64,000 nt of DNA from JAFEBO01 sp050730655. Its GTDB lineage: Bacteria; Planctomycetota; Phycisphaerae; Phycisphaerales; UBA1924. The DNA lies in the NCBI GenBank assembly GCA_050730655.1, contig JBOHNL010000017.1, forward strand, positions 1-64,000, given 5' to 3'. Position numbers and translations under genes: made by a program. The notes under the pieces are model-generated. The model did not search any database, was not told the DNA's origin, and saw only the letters and a program-made list of their open reading frames with translations. Below are positions 9,084 to 17,025 of the stretch, one piece after another (position 1 is the stretch's first letter; the number at the start of each line of letters is the position of its first letter).

Positions 9084-9749
9084 TTACCCCTGCAAGCCAC
9101 GTTCACCCTGTGCCGCGTCCAAAATCCCGCACGCTCGAAAAAATCCTCGCACTTCTTCCGCCCGAAACTCCACACCGCACTCCGGACACCGCTCCGCGCC
9201 ATCAAGCCCGCGCAAAGCAAATCCGCAATCGGTGCAAATCAATCCGTTCGCATCACGCACCCTCTCGCGTGCCAACCGAACCGCGCGCCGAAGCGACCAT
9301 CGAATAATCGCCATCTGCGCGCCGATCATCGCCACGCCAAGCACAATCATCCCGATCATAAAAGTCACCAACGATCCGGCGACCAACGTTCGCGCGAGCA
9401 TCGCCATCACAAACATCAGTAAAATAACAACAATAAAACTCAAAGCCGCACCGACCCGCATCGCGCTCTTGATCCACCCCTGCGTCAGAGGTCGCTCCTG
9501 CCACGCCGTCATTCGATCCCGTGCCAGAGGAAAGAAATACAAGAGAATGCCGCCGGAATTCGCCGGCGCCTCGGTCGCCCTTCCGACCGCCAGAACCGCC
9601 AGCAGCAGCGCCCAATACACAAACGCCCGACGCCGATGCGTATACCCCCGCAGCTTCCAGAATCGATCAGCTCCCGGCGCGATCACAGTGCCGCCTACCA
9701 GCCAGTACTTCAAGGTCTTTTCGCGTATCACAATCGGCTCTGTCGGCAT
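9084..9749 (-). CDS. membrane protein with C-terminal zinc ribbon
   Basis: The protein of about 221 residues has several hydrophobic segments (AFVYWALLLAVLAVG; AALSFIVVILLMFVMAML; VTFMIGMIVLGVAMIGAQM) and a C-terminal cytoplasmic zinc ribbon with two CxxC pairs, CTDCGFALRG...CPECG. This CTxCGxxLRGL...CPECG motif is widespread in Phycisphaerae membrane proteins of unknown function. An ATG eight codons upstream (9773) is an alternative start; neither has a convincing ribosome-binding site. It is divergent from mutM, 87 bases away. Confidence 0.7.
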   Translation of the reverse strand: MPTEPIVIREKTLKYWLVGGTVIAPGADRFWKLRGYTHRRRAFVYWALLLAVLAVGRATEAPANSGGILLYFFPLARDRMTAWQERPLTQGWIKSAMRVGAALSFIVVILLMFVMAMLARTLVAGSLVTFMIGMIVLGVAMIGAQMAIIRWSLRRAVRLARERVRDANGLICTDCGFALRGLDGAERCPECGVEFRAEEVRGFFRACGILDAAQGERGLQG

Positions 9750-9836
9750 CAATAGCAATGTAGCTTGCTTCATCCGCTCATGCATCGAAGCATCTACCGA
9801 TTTGAGCTTTCCCGCTTTGAGCTTTGAGCTTTCCCC

Positions 9837-10697
9837 ATGCCCGAACTCCCCGAAGTCGAACGCGTCCGGCTCTCCCTCAAAAGCATTCGTCGGCGCACCA
9901 TCGTGCGCGCCAAGCTCCTGCGCGCCGACATCGCCGCATCCTTTTCTGAATCCGGCCGCGCCCGCTCCACGACACCCTCGCACCTCCTCCAAGGCGCGAC
10001 CATCTCCACTCTCCTCCGCCGCGGCAAGCAGCTCGCCATCACCACAACCGACAACCGCGCCCTCTGCATCCAGTTCGGAATGTCCGGCCGCATGCTCTTG
10101 CAAACATCCGACATCCCGCATCCCACATCCGACATTCCAAAACACACCCACGCCCTCTGGACCTTCGACGACAACTCGCGGCTTCTCTTCATCGATCCGC
10201 GCCGTTTCGGTGGCCTCGCCGCATATCCATCTTCCGACGCGCTGCTCACCCACCGCTGGAGCACACTCGGCCCCGATGCACTCGCCATCACCGCGCACGA
10301 TCTCGCGGCAGCGTGCAAAGATGCACACCGCCCGATCAAGTCTCTCCTCCTCGATCAATCCGCCCTCGCCGGCGTCGGCAACATCTACGCCGACGAGTCA
10401 CTCTTCCTCGCCCGCGTTCACCCTGCTCGCTCGGCTCACTCGCTCGCGCCAAAGGAACTCACCGCCCTCGCTTCCGCAATTCGCTTCATCCTCCAGCAAG
10501 CAGTTCGCGCCGGCGGCAGCACAATTCGTTCCTACCTCGACGCCACCGGTTCTACCGGCTCCGCTCAGAACGATCACAAGGTCTACGGCAGGGCCAACGA
10601 GCCCTGCACGATCTGCCGCCGCCCGCTCTCATCATCCCGCCTGGTTCAGCGTGCGACCGTTTTCTGCGTTACCTGCCAGCCCCGCCGCCCCGCATGA
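9837..10697 (+). CDS. mutM: formamidopyrimidine-DNA glycosylase
   Basis: MutM/Fpg removes oxidised purines such as 8-oxoguanine and nicks the resulting site. The N-terminus MPELPEVE supplies the catalytic Pro2 and Glu3; RRGKQL at about 61-66 carries the conserved Lys, and DPRRFGG and AGVGNIYADE (helix-two-turn-helix) are present. The C-terminal zinc finger is CTIC...CVTC. It is 286 residues, slightly longer than usual, because of an insertion of about ten residues (TSDIPHPTSDI) after the MSGRMLL motif, encoded by a tandem stretch also seen in intergenic DNA (see 10104-10138). Confidence 0.94.
   Translation: MPELPEVERVRLSLKSIRRRTIVRAKLLRADIAASFSESGRARSTTPSHLLQGATISTLLRRGKQLAITTTDNRALCIQFGMSGRMLLQTSDIPHPTSDIPKHTHALWTFDDNSRLLFIDPRRFGGLAAYPSSDALLTHRWSTLGPDALAITAHDLAAACKDAHRPIKSLLLDQSALAGVGNIYADESLFLARVHPARSAHSLAPKELTALASAIRFILQQAVRAGGSTIRSYLDATGSTGSAQNDHKVYGRANEPCTICRRPLSSSRLVQRATVFCVTCQPRRPA
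10104..10138. repeat. intergenic-type repeat inside mutM
   Basis: Two direct units of ACATCCGACATyCC with CGCATCC between them, in frame within mutM. The complementary string GGAATGTCGGATGTCGG occurs in the nrfH-nrfA spacer at about 45509. Confidence 0.6.
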
Positions 10698-11180
10698 ATT
10701 CAGGATGAACCCGCCAGCGTGCGCGCCCACGTTTCCCGCTCGTTTCATTGTTTCAATCACCAACGTTTCCACACGCAAACCTCGGGCTCCCACAGTTTTC
10801 CTTGAAAGCGTTCCCACTCGCCTCGGTGACTCCGTGCCGAATGCCTTTCTTCCTAGTAAGAGAGATACATTTAGTCGTAGTAGAAATAAGCCCTGGCGCA
10901 AGGTGGATGAATCGCGGTCACACCCCGTAACCGCCGCAAAAATAAAGCGATTACAGCGACCATCCGCATCTGTACATCCTGTCGCTTGAATGTCATCTAT
11001 CGCGCCTCGCGCGCGTCAGTTCCCGTCGTCACCTGTCGCTTGCACCCCGAGCAACCCCGCAGCCCACCGATTCGCGCCGTTACCGGCGCCTTATCCACCG
11101 CGTTTCCACATCCACTGTCGGTTCCATGGGCGTTACACGAGCGGAGTTCCAAAGTGATGCTCCAAACACAACTTGCGCCC
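10698..11180. other. intergenic region without recognised gene
   Basis: Spacer between the 3' ends of mutM (plus) and the coiled-coil protein gene (minus). It contains TTATCCACC at about 11093 and TTTCCACA at two places, which resemble DnaA boxes, and an AT-richer stretch (AAAAATAAAGCG). No coding capacity with a ribosome-binding site was seen. Confidence 0.4.
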
Positions 11181-11263
11181 GTGGCACCGCCCTTCCGGGC
11201 GGTGTCTTGCGTTTTCCCGTCGCTCAAGCTCTAGAAAAACACCGCCCAGAAGAGCGGTGCCAC
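11181..11263. repeat. R2 palindromic repeat, copy 2
   Basis: 83-base element GTGGCACCGCCC...GAGCGGTGCCAC with hairpin ends, 22 bases from the stop of the minus-strand gene that follows. Confidence 0.85.
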
Positions 11264-11285
11264 GATCACTTCATTGTCGATCAGT

Positions 11286-12692
11286 TCACCGCCCCGACAC
11301 AATCAGCTTCCGGCTCACCGGCTTCTGACCCGTCAGCGTGTAGAACCGATTCTCATTCAGCACCGGCAGTCCCATCGCCGTCGCCTGCTTCATGAGCTCG
11401 TTGTACTTGTTCACCGACCGCTCAAGGCGCACGTATTCCTGCACCACTTCGATCGGCTGATCCACACCCGGCCGCGGCGGCAGAATCGGCTTCGCACCAA
11501 GCACCAGGAAGTCCACGTCGCCCTCAAGGTCATCAACAACCTCGCCGCCCCAACCCGTCACCATCGCCGCGATATCCGTGCGGCCAGACGCCGTCGGCAT
11601 CCCCGTTCCCTTCGTGTCAAAGTTCCCGTAGATGACAAACTTGTACACCTTCATCGGGTCAAACACCGCGTTCGCGATGACGTCGCCGGTGACGATCGGG
11701 TTGCCCTTGGTCTCGCTCACGATCCGCGCCGTGCTCGAATCCTGTCCGACATTGATGATCTCAATCGTCGCCTTGCCCGGCTTGTAGTTTCCGTCCGTAT
11801 CCATCTTGATCGAGTTCGCGTCGTTGTACACCGCGAACGACAATCCGATCACGGCCTTCTGCGTGCGTCCGATGTTCAGGAACACCTGCCGCTGCGTCGA
11901 ATCAACACCGATGATCGCGCCGTCAATGAGCGCATCTTCCGAAGTGCCGCGCGCCGTCGTCTTGCTCCGCTCGCCACGCAAACGCGCGAGCTGATCTTCC
12001 AGAATTAGACTCTTCTGCTGCAAGTCGCTCACGCGACCGTTGAGATCCGTCTCGCGCGCCTTCGCCGCGGCCATCTGGCTCTCAAACTGCTTCTCGGCCT
12101 GCACGCGCACGCCTTCAATGCCTTCGCGATACTGGCTCAACTCGCCCTTGTACTTGCCCACTTCACTGTTCAGCGCCGTCAACGTCTCGTTATGCCGCTG
12201 CACGATCCCCGCAACGCGCTCCTGCTCGTTCTTCAGATCCGTCTGCGCCGCAAGCCGAGCCGCCTCAACCTGCTCGAGCTTCTTGGTCAGTTCCTCCACC
12301 GACCCCGCGCGCTCCTGCGCCAGCCGTAGCAAAGGCGAGTTGTTCGACTTCGACGACTCCGCGCGCATCTGCTCAAGCAAACGCTCGACCGTGTCGTTCG
12401 AGTTGCCCGTCACCGCCGACGCGATCTCTTTGTTGCTCTTGACGAGATACGAAACCAGCGACTGCCCCTGCGCCTTCTTCGCCGCTTCGACAAGCTGGCG
12501 AATGTCATCCTGCTGACGCTCACCGTCGCGGATGAAATCGCGGATGCCCACCTTGGCCTCGTTCAGCTCGCGCTGCGACTGATTGAACTTGCCGTACAAC
12601 ACCGCCGACGTGATGAACAGCCCCAGTGCCGCCAGGCCCAGAAGCGTCAACGCCACGCCAACTCCAACACTCGTGCTCGTCCGGCTCGCCAT
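11286..12692 (-). CDS. membrane-anchored coiled-coil protein with BRCT-like domain
   Basis: The 468-residue protein has one N-terminal transmembrane helix (about 9-32, VGVALTLLGLAALGLFITSA), then a long helical, Glu/Gln/Lys/Arg-rich region (about 35-250) predicted to form a coiled coil. A beta-rich part (about 255-345) includes DGAIIGVDSTQRQVFLNIG. Residues of about 345-395 (KVYKFVIYGNFDTKGTGMP...DIAAMVTGWGGEVVDDLEG) have the pattern of a BRCT domain, including the GG turn and the DFLVLG strand. This arrangement is found in other Phycisphaerae proteins of unknown role. It is probably an envelope or division-related structural protein, but that is only a guess. Confidence 0.7.
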   Translation of the reverse strand: MASRTSTSVGVGVALTLLGLAALGLFITSAVLYGKFNQSQRELNEAKVGIRDFIRDGERQQDDIRQLVEAAKKAQGQSLVSYLVKSNKEIASAVTGNSNDTVERLLEQMRAESSKSNNSPLLRLAQERAGSVEELTKKLEQVEAARLAAQTDLKNEQERVAGIVQRHNETLTALNSEVGKYKGELSQYREGIEGVRVQAEKQFESQMAAAKARETDLNGRVSDLQQKSLILEDQLARLRGERSKTTARGTSEDALIDGAIIGVDSTQRQVFLNIGRTQKAVIGLSFAVYNDANSIKMDTDGNYKPGKATIEIINVGQDSSTARIVSETKGNPIVTGDVIANAVFDPMKVYKFVIYGNFDTKGTGMPTASGRTDIAAMVTGWGGEVVDDLEGDVDFLVLGAKPILPPRPGVDQPIEVVQEYVRLERSVNKYNELMKQATAMGLPVLNENRFYTLTGQKPVSRKLIVSGR

Positions 12693-12879
12693 TCGTCAGA
12701 CTCCAAAAGCCGCCCATTCCCAATCCGCGGCATCATCCACAAATTGAATCCAGCATCTTCTACCAGATGTTGGCCCGCAGGCCGCCATCCGGGGCCGCAA
12801 GTCTACCCACACCCCCACCCCCACAACTCGCAGTCCTACCTATACGCCCCCCACACCAAAACGGCTCGCACCTCTTCTC

Positions 12880-12924
12880 AGAAACCCCCTCGCTCCGGGA
12901 GGGGGCAGGGGGTGAGCGCCCCAC
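12880..12924. repeat. R6 hairpin repeat
   Basis: CCCCCTCGCTCCGGGAGGGGG followed by a CAGGGGGTGAGCG tail, matching the R6 consensus. Confidence 0.7.
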
Positions 12925-13024
12925 GCACGCAACCGCGCGCAGGGCACACCATCTAATCCCCGTCCCCAAAACAAGAGCTCCGACCACGTGCCCGCCCCGC
13001 ACTCCGCATTTCCCCGCATCTTCA

Positions 13025-13040
13025 ATCTGAAATTTCAAAT
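13025..13040. repeat. R9 palindrome, second copy
   Basis: ATCTGAAATTTCAAAT, one base from a perfect palindrome, preceded by TCTTCA exactly like the copy at 8335. Confidence 0.65.
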
Positions 13041-13085
13041 CTCCAATCCGCCTTCCCTCTCTTCCCTCCGCGTTCTCTCCCGCAT

Positions 13086-13808
13086 CTATTTGGCCCTTTG
13101 GCCCTTTGAAAATTTGCCCCTTTCCGCCAGCGGCAGCACCTCCACCGGACACCCCTCCCAATCGTGCCTCCAGCACACCACCAGATCACACCCGCTCGGA
13201 TCATGATCAAACCGGCTGCTTAAAAACTCAAACTCAATCCGTACCCGCTTCCAAATCCCATTCACCAGCCTCCATCCCACGCAATCCGGATACCTCGTCC
13301 CCACCCTCTCAACCCGAAACCCAAGCTCCTCCGCCATTTGCCCAAACAACAACACCACGCCCTGCTCATTCACAGGCGCCGTCGCCATGACCCGCCCCTC
13401 CAGCGGCATTCCACACTCCTCGCCCCACCTCTTCCGATCCGACTCATTCGCCACCCGCTCCAAATCCCGAAAGCTCCTGAAATACCCCTTCCACTCCGGC
13501 ACAAACGCATCAAATTCCCCCCGCCGCGGCAACCTCCTCCTCCAAGCAACAAGCACCCAATACCAAAACAAAACCTCGCCCGCCCCCGACATCTGCCAGC
13601 GCCCGTCCGCTTTGGGCCCGTCCCCCAGCTTTGCCCAAATCTCTTCAAACGACCGAGCCGCTGCCGGCAACACCGGCGTCTCACCGAGCGCTCCACGACT
13701 GAAACCCAACGGCCCAGAACTCAAATCGCCTTCCGAAGACGCCACCCCGAAAGCCCCGTTCCAGTTCACGTTCCTGCCACATCTAAATTCACTCCACGCG
13801 GCGTCCAT
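13086..13808 (-). CDS. hypothetical protein, possible nuclease-like fold
   Basis: The C-terminal half is the recognisable part: GTRYPDCVGWR, then RVRIEFEFLSSRF, then CDLVVCWRHDWEGCPVEVLPL. An Asp, then an E-x-E strand, then a hydrophobic strand resembles the order of a PD-(D/E)xK nuclease core, and the same conserved block occurs in Phycisphaerae proteins of unknown function. The N-terminal half is Trp- and Arg-rich with no known motif. The last dozen residues (AERGKFSKGQRAK) are encoded by the R7 repeat at the 3' end. The frame is open upstream to 13892 (TTG); the ATG at 13808 was chosen, with no good ribosome-binding site at either. Confidence 0.55.
   Translation of the reverse strand: MDAAWSEFRCGRNVNWNGAFGVASSEGDLSSGPLGFSRGALGETPVLPAAARSFEEIWAKLGDGPKADGRWQMSGAGEVLFWYWVLVAWRRRLPRRGEFDAFVPEWKGYFRSFRDLERVANESDRKRWGEECGMPLEGRVMATAPVNEQGVVLLFGQMAEELGFRVERVGTRYPDCVGWRLVNGIWKRVRIEFEFLSSRFDHDPSGCDLVVCWRHDWEGCPVEVLPLAERGKFSKGQRAK
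13088..13122. repeat. R7 TTTGGCCC repeat
   Basis: Tandem TTTGGCCCTTTGGCCCTTTG followed by AAAATTTG. It encodes the C-terminal tail of the minus-strand gene ending at 13086. Confidence 0.75.
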
Positions 13809-13980
13809 TGCGCCCCAGCCGCTCCGGCCCGCCAAAGTTGTAAAAAAGCCCCCCACCAAGGGAGCAAAGAGTTCAGCCCGCAAGTTTACCAAAAAAGAAA
13901 CACCACATCAAGTTCATTTTTTGATATTTTCCGCCCCCGCGGCACCCGCTTCCCAGCCCGCGTTCCCCTTCCTCCTCCAA

Positions 13981-14019
13981 GAGCCCCTTCCTTGAGCGAA
14001 GGGGTTGGGGAAGGGCCCA
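13981..14019. repeat. R6 hairpin repeat
   Basis: GAGCCCCTTCCTTGAGCGAAGGGG with the tail TTGGGGAAGGGCCC, an R6 variant. Confidence 0.7.
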
Positions 14020-14079
14020 GGATTTCCTTCGTTTATCCCGTCTTGCGAAACAGCCACAACCCCCGACCGCGCCCTTTAA

Positions 14080-14106
14080 AATCCGCATTCCGCATTCCGA
14101 GTTCCC
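14080..14106. repeat. R8 CCGCATTCCG repeat
   Basis: AATCCGCATTCCGCATTCCG followed by AGTTCC. Related units are at about 12996, 15742, 40250 and 52651. Confidence 0.65.
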
Positions 14107-14111
14107 CGCCC

Positions 14112-14160
14112 CTTGGGCGCCCGATCGTTGCCGGCAGTTTCAACTGCCGGTCACCACCCC
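14112..14160. repeat. R4 hairpin repeat, copy 1
   Basis: GATCGTTGCCGGCAGTTtcaACTGCCGGTCACC: a perfect nine-base stem CCGGCAGTT/AACTGCCGG with a 3-base loop. The second copy at 15803 shares the flank GGGCGC.CGATCG. Confidence 0.8.
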
Positions 14161-14166
14161 AAAAAT

Positions 14167-14205
14167 CCCCCTTCCTTTATCCCTGTCGCGCAGCGACACA
14201 ACCCC
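14167..14205. repeat. R3 hairpin repeat, copy 1
   Basis: CCCCCTTCCTTTATCCC followed by the hairpin TGTCGC-GCA-GCGACA and CAACCCCAG. Stem bases differ from the other copies but stay paired, which suggests selection for the hairpin. Confidence 0.75.
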
Positions 14206-14369
14206 AGCGCATTTGTCTTCGTCCGCATTTCGACCACACGACTACGCGCTCACTCCGCGTTGCCAGCTCGGGCGAAGCCGCGCAGAGGGAAGGGCGGAGG
14301 CGGCAGTCACCACCCGGGTGCGAATCCCCTTCCCGAATCCCGCAAAGCAGCCAAGCGAGCTCCTCTTTC

Positions 14370-14404
14370 CCTTTGTCATTTGACCCTTTCCATTTGTCAA
14401 TTTG
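14370..14404. repeat. R7 repeat
   Basis: CCCTTTGTCATTTGACCCTT and CCATTTGTCAATTTG, ending 13 bases before the start codon of the next gene. Confidence 0.65.
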
Positions 14405-14416
14405 TACTCTCCCCGC

Positions 14417-14965
14417 ATGCCCCTCTCGCGCGAACAAGTCCTCAACTTCGACGGGCTCTACCGCGCCCGCTACAACCTCCTCGACGACATGGCCTCCGCC
14501 GCGGCACACTCCGCCCGCGCGCGTGGCCACCTCGCTCTCAACGAATTCCTCGCTATCGCCACCTGGAAACTCGCCAGCTCAGGCAGCACCGCCTTCGAGC
14601 AAGCAACCGAACGAGAAGTGGTCGAGCACTCCCGCGCCGCCTTCGCCGCACACCAGGACGATCTCACTGCCCTCCACCACCTCGACCAAATCCGCGGCAT
14701 CGGCTTCCGCGCCGCCACCGCCATCATGCACATCACCTTCCCCGAGCACTACCCCATGCTCGACCAGCGCGCCATGCGCAGCCTCGGCCTCTCACAAACC
14801 CAAGTCGATTCCCTCATCGCCGACGACGCCAATCTCCGCACCTACTGGCCCGAGTACGCCCAAGCCTGCCGCACCCTCGCAAAAACCCTCGACGTCACCC
14901 TCCGCCAACTCGACCGCGCCCTCTGGTGGTCCGACCTCACCAACCCCAAATCGTCCCCTTCCTGA
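14417..14965 (+). CDS. hypothetical protein with helix-hairpin-helix-like segment
   Basis: The 182-residue, alpha-helical protein carries LDQIRGIGFRAATAIMHITFPEHYPMLDQRAMRSLGL at about 90-126. IRGIGFRAATAIM has the G-I/V-G pattern of a helix-hairpin-helix, and the following segment resembles the HhH-GPD fold of base-excision enzymes, though a catalytic Lys/Asp was not identified. Similar small proteins are annotated as hypothetical. The final Ser-Ser-Pro-Ser and stop codon come from the R3 repeat at the 3' end. The ATG at 14417 begins the conserved-looking part. Confidence 0.6.
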   Translation: MPLSREQVLNFDGLYRARYNLLDDMASAAAHSARARGHLALNEFLAIATWKLASSGSTAFEQATEREVVEHSRAAFAAHQDDLTALHHLDQIRGIGFRAATAIMHITFPEHYPMLDQRAMRSLGLSQTQVDSLIADDANLRTYWPEYAQACRTLAKTLDVTLRQLDRALWWSDLTNPKSSPS

Positions 14966-14993
14966 ATCCCTGTCTGCGAAGCAGACACAACCC
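14953..14993. repeat. R3 hairpin repeat, copy 2
   Basis: CCCCTTCCTGAATCCC followed by the perfect hairpin TGTCTGC-GAA-GCAGACA and CAACCCAAGCGC. It overlaps the 3' end of the preceding gene and supplies its stop codon. Confidence 0.8.
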
Positions 14994-15106
14994 AAGCGCA
15001 CGGATCGCCCCGCACCTCGCGCCCCAACAACCACACCCCCAGAGCCCCCCCTCGCTCACTCGGGCGGATCGGTTCGCGCCAGATCCACCACTCGCAAGCG
15101 AACAGA

Positions 15107-15739
15107 TCACCGCGCTCGCGCATCCGGCACGACGATAAATCCCGTCTCAACCTCTCCGTACTTCTTGAACCGCCCCATCGCAACAAAGTGCGCCGCAACC
15201 GCGCAAAGTCCCGCATCAACCTTGTCAATGTTGCTCAGCGCGGAACAGTCAACGCCAAATTGCCGCAGCAACTCGCGCCGAACCGTCCCCTTCCGCTTTG
15301 CAGAAACCACCGCGCCCGCGAGCGCACACGCGACCGCCTGCGGAAACGTCTCGAAGCACAGATTCCCCGCCGTGGAAACACCGTCAAACAGAACATGAGT
15401 CGGCCGCAGTGTTTCGAAGAGCATTTCTCCATTTAGCATCCAGCCAAAGTGCCCCCTGACATGCGCCGCGGCAGCCTCTCGCGTCGGAGTCGAAAAGCAC
15501 CAGATCTTCTCGCCCATCAGCTCCCGCTCCGCCGCCCGCGCCCGCCCATCCAAGCTCCACCTGCACGGCGCATCCACCCCCACCACTCTCGCGCCAACCC
15601 GCAAACACCACCGCGCCATCGCGGACGCATCACCCGACGCGAATTGTTCAAAGTACACCCCATTGCGCAGCGCCACGCAATGAAACCCCTTGCGCGTGCT
15701 CCCAACATCAACACCTGCAACAACAACCGCGCCATCCAC
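15107..15739 (-). CDS. DUF429-family protein (RNase H-like fold)
   Basis: The protein shows the DUF429 pattern: VAGVDVGSTRKGFHCVAL near the N-terminus (first acidic strand), VVGVDAPCRWS, the ARAAERELM helix, FETFPQAVACAL, and a C-terminal NIDKVDAGLCAVAA. The family is predicted to have an RNase H-like nuclease fold, but substrates are unknown. The GTG at 15739 is chosen so that the protein starts just before the conserved strand; the frame remains open to 15784, but that part (VGVRNGECGR) is encoded by an R8 repeat. About 210 residues, normal for the family. Confidence 0.75.
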   Translation of the reverse strand: MDGAVVVAGVDVGSTRKGFHCVALRNGVYFEQFASGDASAMARWCLRVGARVVGVDAPCRWSLDGRARAAERELMGEKIWCFSTPTREAAAAHVRGHFGWMLNGEMLFETLRPTHVLFDGVSTAGNLCFETFPQAVACALAGAVVSAKRKGTVRRELLRQFGVDCSALSNIDKVDAGLCAVAAHFVAMGRFKKYGEVETGFIVVPDARAR

Positions 15740-15741
15740 GC

Positions 15742-15770
15742 GTCCGCATTCCCCATTCCGCACTCCCACC
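15742..15770. repeat. R8 repeat at the 5' edge of the DUF429 gene
   Basis: CCGCATTCCCCATTCCGCAC, which reads in frame into the DUF429 gene and would add an R8-encoded N-terminus if an upstream GTG is used. Confidence 0.6.
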
Positions 15771-15802
15771 TCCAACCTCCGCACTTCTTCGCCTCCGCCC
15801 GC

Positions 15803-15850
15803 CAGGGCGCACGATCGTTGCCGGCAGTTTCAACGGCCGGTCCACAACCC
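15803..15850. repeat. R4 hairpin repeat, copy 2
   Basis: GATCGTTGCCGGCAGTTTCA followed by ACGGCCGGTCCACAACCCC. One stem position is changed relative to copy 1. Confidence 0.75.
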
Positions 15851-15868
15851 CCACCTCTCCCCCCCAAA

Positions 15869-15911
15869 AATCCCCTTCCTGAATCCCTGTCTGCGAAGCA
15901 GACGAAAACCC
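15869..15911. repeat. R3 hairpin repeat, copy 3
   Basis: CCCCTTCCTGAATCCCTGTC then TGC-GAA-GCAGAC; nearly identical to copy 2. It marks the left edge of the lower-GC accessory patch. Confidence 0.8.
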
Positions 15912-16112
15912 AGTCTTGCCTTCGCATTGCCTATGCCAAACCCAAGAGTGCAATCAGCACTTCGTTAACACGCCCGATCGGGCGAATCGCCATAGGGTGG
16001 CTGCCCATCAAATGGAAAGCACTTCGAATCTTCAACAATTCGATATGCTTTCGAAGTGCTCCAGTTTGGACTTGTCTGTATCGGTGTTCGATTGTCACTT
16101 CCGGGGTGAGGC

Positions 16113-17015
16113 ATGCCAAGGCGATCAACGTATTTCTTGGGCCGCGTTAACAAGGGTGGGCGCTTAACCAAAGAGTTGCTGCAGGACGTAATTGGCGAAC
16201 CCAGCGTCGTCGAAGCCAAATCGTTTTCGTGGACAATTATTGAGTCTGGACACGGAACAATTAGAGCAAAGGGACATTCCACAAAGTACCGCTGGGGCAC
16301 GCTAGCAAAATTTCAACCCGGGGCAGTTGTGTCAATCGTTGACGCGAAAACACGTCGGCTAGTCGAAAAGCCAGAGCCCAATCTCGCGACAGCGTCTTCT
16401 TTATTTGTTTATTTCCCCGATGAAGAGGTTATTGCGTTCAAACATGTTTGGAACGAAATTACTGCATGGGATTTCCAACGGCGTTTCTCAGAGATCGTGA
16501 AGGACTCTCTCCAGCGATTCTTTGTTGAGTGCGACATCATTCTGATTTCGGATGAACGGGCATTTGTTCGACGAATCGCGGAACTAGTGACCGTCGAGGA
16601 GATCAAGGCGACGGTTGCCCCTCCGAATCCCTTGTTCGGTCCCCTTTGGAAGCCGCTAAGAGATTTTCTTCGACATCGAAGGGCTGCAACGCTTCGGCTG
16701 AAAGAGGAAGCCGTGAAGGGGCAATCTCTTAACTCGGCACTGCCAGAGCTTGCGAAAGAGGCTCTTCGCAAGGAGTCGGCGCCCAAATCGCCTTCTATCC
16801 CACTTGACATACCCGACGCCGCCGCTCTGCTTGCAACGGATGGATACGGTAACGCTCAGATTACGGGCACCGCAAAGGGTGGCCAGGTCGTGATAAAGAC
16901 CAGCGATCGCGTTGAGCGACTAAAGATCGATGCAGACGCAACGCCAGCCGAAGTGGCGGGCCAAGTTCATTCGCGAATTCAAATCATGAATAAGAAGCGA
17001 GGCCTGCGACACTAG
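16113..17015 (+). CDS. unrecognised protein, first gene of a two-gene accessory module
   Basis: The 300-residue soluble protein has no signal peptide or transmembrane helix. Visible features: a basic N-terminus (MPRRSTYFLGRVNKGGRLTK), a central alpha/beta part with ASSLFVYFPDEEVIAF and RFFVECDIILISDERAFV, the block VAPPNPLFGPLWKPLRDFLR at about 170-190, and a C-terminal beta-rich tail with ATDGYGNAQITGTAKGGQVV. I recall similar hypothetical proteins paired with small membrane proteins but cannot assign a family with certainty. The gene uses many A/T-ending codons, unlike its neighbours, consistent with horizontal transfer. The next gene starts ten bases after its stop, so the pair is almost certainly co-transcribed. 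An antiphage role is inferred only from context. Confidence 0.7.
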   Translation: MPRRSTYFLGRVNKGGRLTKELLQDVIGEPSVVEAKSFSWTIIESGHGTIRAKGHSTKYRWGTLAKFQPGAVVSIVDAKTRRLVEKPEPNLATASSLFVYFPDEEVIAFKHVWNEITAWDFQRRFSEIVKDSLQRFFVECDIILISDERAFVRRIAELVTVEEIKATVAPPNPLFGPLWKPLRDFLRHRRAATLRLKEEAVKGQSLNSALPELAKEALRKESAPKSPSIPLDIPDAAALLATDGYGNAQITGTAKGGQVVIKTSDRVERLKIDADATPAEVAGQVHSRIQIMNKKRGLRH

Positions 17016-17025
17016 GTAGAGCTCT

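Larger units (their letters stand above)
12693..13085. other. repeat-filled intergenic region
   Basis: The spacer between two minus-strand genes holds, from left to right, a C/A-rich stretch, an R6 unit (12880), an R8-like CCGCACTCCGCATTTCC unit (about 12996), an R9 unit (13025) and the start of an R7 unit (13088). No gene was recognised. Confidence 0.5.
13809..14416. other. repeat mosaic between divergent genes
   Basis: The spacer is almost entirely a chain of short repeats: R6 at 13981, R8 at 14080, R4 at 14112, R3 at 14167, a partial R3 at about 14331 and R7 at 14370. Only the parts next to the two start codons look non-repetitive. No gene was recognised. Confidence 0.6.

Noticed and set aside
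9232..10989. A 585-codon plus-strand open frame running opposite and across the zinc-ribbon protein and mutM genes
   Set aside because: It overlaps two well-supported genes, its translation is Ser/Pro/Arg-rich low complexity, and it results from the high GC content that removes stops from shadow frames.
13338..15398. A 686-codon plus-strand open frame
   Set aside because: It spans the repeat-mosaic spacer and is antisense to two genes; its translation is mostly Pro/Ser/Arg repeats without any motif.
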